Part shown: piece after piece, positions 62,993-64,000 of the stretch
How the letters are laid out: the number at the start of each line of letters is the position of its first letter
Numbering within the stretch: the first letter of the stretch is position 1
Source: Verticillium longisporum
Lineage: Eukaryota > Ascomycota > Sordariomycetes > Glomerellales > Plectosphaerellaceae
Assembly (NCBI GenBank): GCA_019188255.1
Contig: JAETXT010000006.1
Coordinates: 248,001 to 312,000, forward strand
DNA length: 64,000 nucleotides
Direction of reading: 5' to 3'
Position numbers and translations under genes: made by a program
Notes under the pieces: model-generated
Seen by the model: the letters and a program-made list of their open reading frames with translations, nothing else
Databases searched by the model: none
Told to the model about the DNA's origin: nothing

Positions 62993-64000
62993 CTACCTCC
63001 GCCATTCTGACATCTCAAACGTGTCTCGATCCGGTCCCCGATCCTGTGATTCCGGTATCGAATATGGGACAGTCATGGCCATGGTGTCGTGAGGCTTCCA
63101 CGGTCCTCGATCGGTCGAAAGCGGCGGCGGCATAGGCGGCATAGGCCCTGCACGCTCGTAGATCCCCCGCCCGCGGGACATGTCAGTCCCCCGACTTCTC
63201 TCCCGGCGACCTCGCCGACGCCGGCAGAACAGCAGCATGACGATGCCTGTGATGACGCCCGACAGCGCAACTGCGCCCACGGCGATCCCTATCGTCGCCG
63301 TCGTGCCAAGGTGAACACCGCCAGGCGCTGACGACGGCTCGTGGTCGTCGTCGTCGTCTTCATCGTCATCACCATCCTCTTCACCATCGTCGCCGAACCC
63401 TTCAGGAGACGCTGCCCTCAGCTCCACGCGTTCCCCCTCGTTCTCGCTCTCGTGGTGCCCCACGGCCTCGGACAACAAAAGTCCCTCTGTGCGTCCCGAG
63501 CCCGGAGCCTCAGCGTCCGTCGCCGCATAGACCACCATCATCCCCGCCTCGCCCCCACAGGACAGGCGCCTGTCATCGGGACAGCCTGGCAGCGCGCACG
63601 ACGGTTCCACGTCCGTCACAGCCGCGAGGAGGGCGACGTCGACGGTACAGTAACACTTTGTCGCGGCCGCGATTCCAAATGCAGCACCCTCTGCCGCCGC
63701 GGCGCAGCGTTCCCGACAGACCTGCGGCGTCATGTGAGGATCGGACAGCTCAGCCTTGCCGAGAGCGGGAACCTGCACACAGCCGAGCGCCGCCAATCCC
63801 GACATGGACTCCGACGACCCCTTCCCTGGCTCGACTCGTCGGCGGGCCGTCCTGTGTCTGCGCGCCGCGGCAATCGGCAACGGTGCCGTGGCCAGGGCGT
63901 CAAGTCCGGGATGGCCATTTGTGGAGTCCGAGACGGTGATGGTGCTGCCGATCGTGGCAAGGGCGAGGAGAGCAAAGACCCTTTTCAGAGTCGAGGGCGC
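62993..64000 (-). CDS. WSC-domain membrane sensor-like protein, 5' end beyond the window
   Basis: The frame is open from the window edge (64000) to the stop at 62993. It starts inside a signal peptide (STLKRVFALLALATIGSTI). A WSC-type domain follows: LAALGCVQVPALGKAELSD...CRERCAAAAEGAAFGIAAATKCYC...CALPGCPDDRRLSCGGEAGMMVVY. Then an acidic stalk (DDGEEDGDDDEDDDDDHE) rather than the usual Ser/Thr-rich one, one transmembrane helix (IGIAVGAVALSGVITGIVMLLF) and a basic stop-transfer CRRRRGRRER. A cytosolic tail of about 70 residues ends DTFEMSEWRR. Layout matches fungal Wsc-type wall-stress sensors that signal to Rho1, but the acidic stalk is atypical. The start codon is off the edge, so total length is unknown. 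Confidence 0.82.
   Translation of the reverse strand, partial: APSTLKRVFALLALATIGSTITVSDSTNGHPGLDALATAPLPIAAARRHRTARRRVEPGKGSSESMSGLAALGCVQVPALGKAELSDPHMTPQVCRERCAAAAEGAAFGIAAATKCYCTVDVALLAAVTDVEPSCALPGCPDDRRLSCGGEAGMMVVYAATDAEAPGSGRTEGLLLSEAVGHHESENEGERVELRAASPEGFGDDGEEDGDDDEDDDDDHEPSSAPGGVHLGTTATIGIAVGAVALSGVITGIVMLLFCRRRRGRRERSRGTDMSRGRGIYERAGPMPPMPPPLSTDRGPWKPHDTMAMTVPYSIPESQDRGPDRDTFEMSEWRR

Overview
The window reads as nuclear DNA of a filamentous ascomycete (Pezizomycotina, most likely Sordariomycetes). The reasons are short GT-AG introns (about 49-126 nt) with donors such as GTAAGT, GTATGT and GTACGT, GC-rich third codon positions in housekeeping genes, and fungal families: an ENA-type cation ATPase, HapX with four cysteine-rich regions, WSC-domain proteins, an RTA1-like protein, an HsbA-like protein and an AA9 LPMO with a CBM1. 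There is no operon structure, plasmid, phage, CRISPR or biosynthetic cluster. No transposon or AT-rich RIP-scarred block was seen.

Layout: 1-570 is the 3' part of an SDR gene. 1217-2077 (-) is a RING-H2-like fragment. 2.1-10.9 kb holds no supported gene and ends in the pyrimidine-rich leader of an ENA P-type ATPase (10925-14389, +). 16.9-20.1 kb (+) is a LacZ-type GH2 beta-galactosidase with two single-base frame breaks. 20.4-21.4 kb (+) is a PQ-loop membrane protein and 21.5-22.3 kb (-) a GPI-type HsbA-like surface protein. 23.9-24.9 kb (-) TAF11 and 25.5-26.7 kb (+) GTP cyclohydrolase I are divergent; both carry homopolymer frame breaks. 27.5-33.1 kb (-) is one very large uncharacterised protein with an in-frame TAG near its N-terminus. 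36.0-37.4 kb (+) is an ACC-synthase-like PLP enzyme, and 38.1-40.1 kb (-) is HapX.

43.9-44.8 kb (+) is a COG2-like Golgi tether subunit and 44.9-45.9 kb (-) mitochondrial ribosomal protein uL1m. 46.4-47.1 kb (-) is a kinase-like remnant. 48.2-50.2 kb (+) is cytosolic glutamyl-tRNA synthetase. 50.9-52.9 kb (-) is a two-WSC secreted protein with an unusual tail, 53.7-54.6 kb (-) an RTA1-like protein and 55.9-56.6 kb (-) a small tetraspan protein. 58.1 kb (+) is an intron-containing tRNA-Ala(AGC), 59.6-60.7 kb (-) an AA9 LPMO, and 63.0-64.0 kb (-) a WSC sensor-like protein running off the window.

The genes are mostly unrelated neighbours. Loose themes are the cell surface (HsbA, two WSC proteins, RTA1-like, tetraspan), plant-polymer and sugar use (LPMO, beta-galactosidase) and ion/iron homeostasis (ENA, HapX). 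The clearest cross-window observation is that at least five single-base length errors in short homopolymers interrupt three otherwise intact genes between 16.9 and 25.8 kb. TAF11 is expected to be essential and folE important, so base-calling or consensus errors are more likely than gene decay. No obviously new biological system was found. The best unknowns are the ~1,800-residue protein and the two-WSC mosaic protein.
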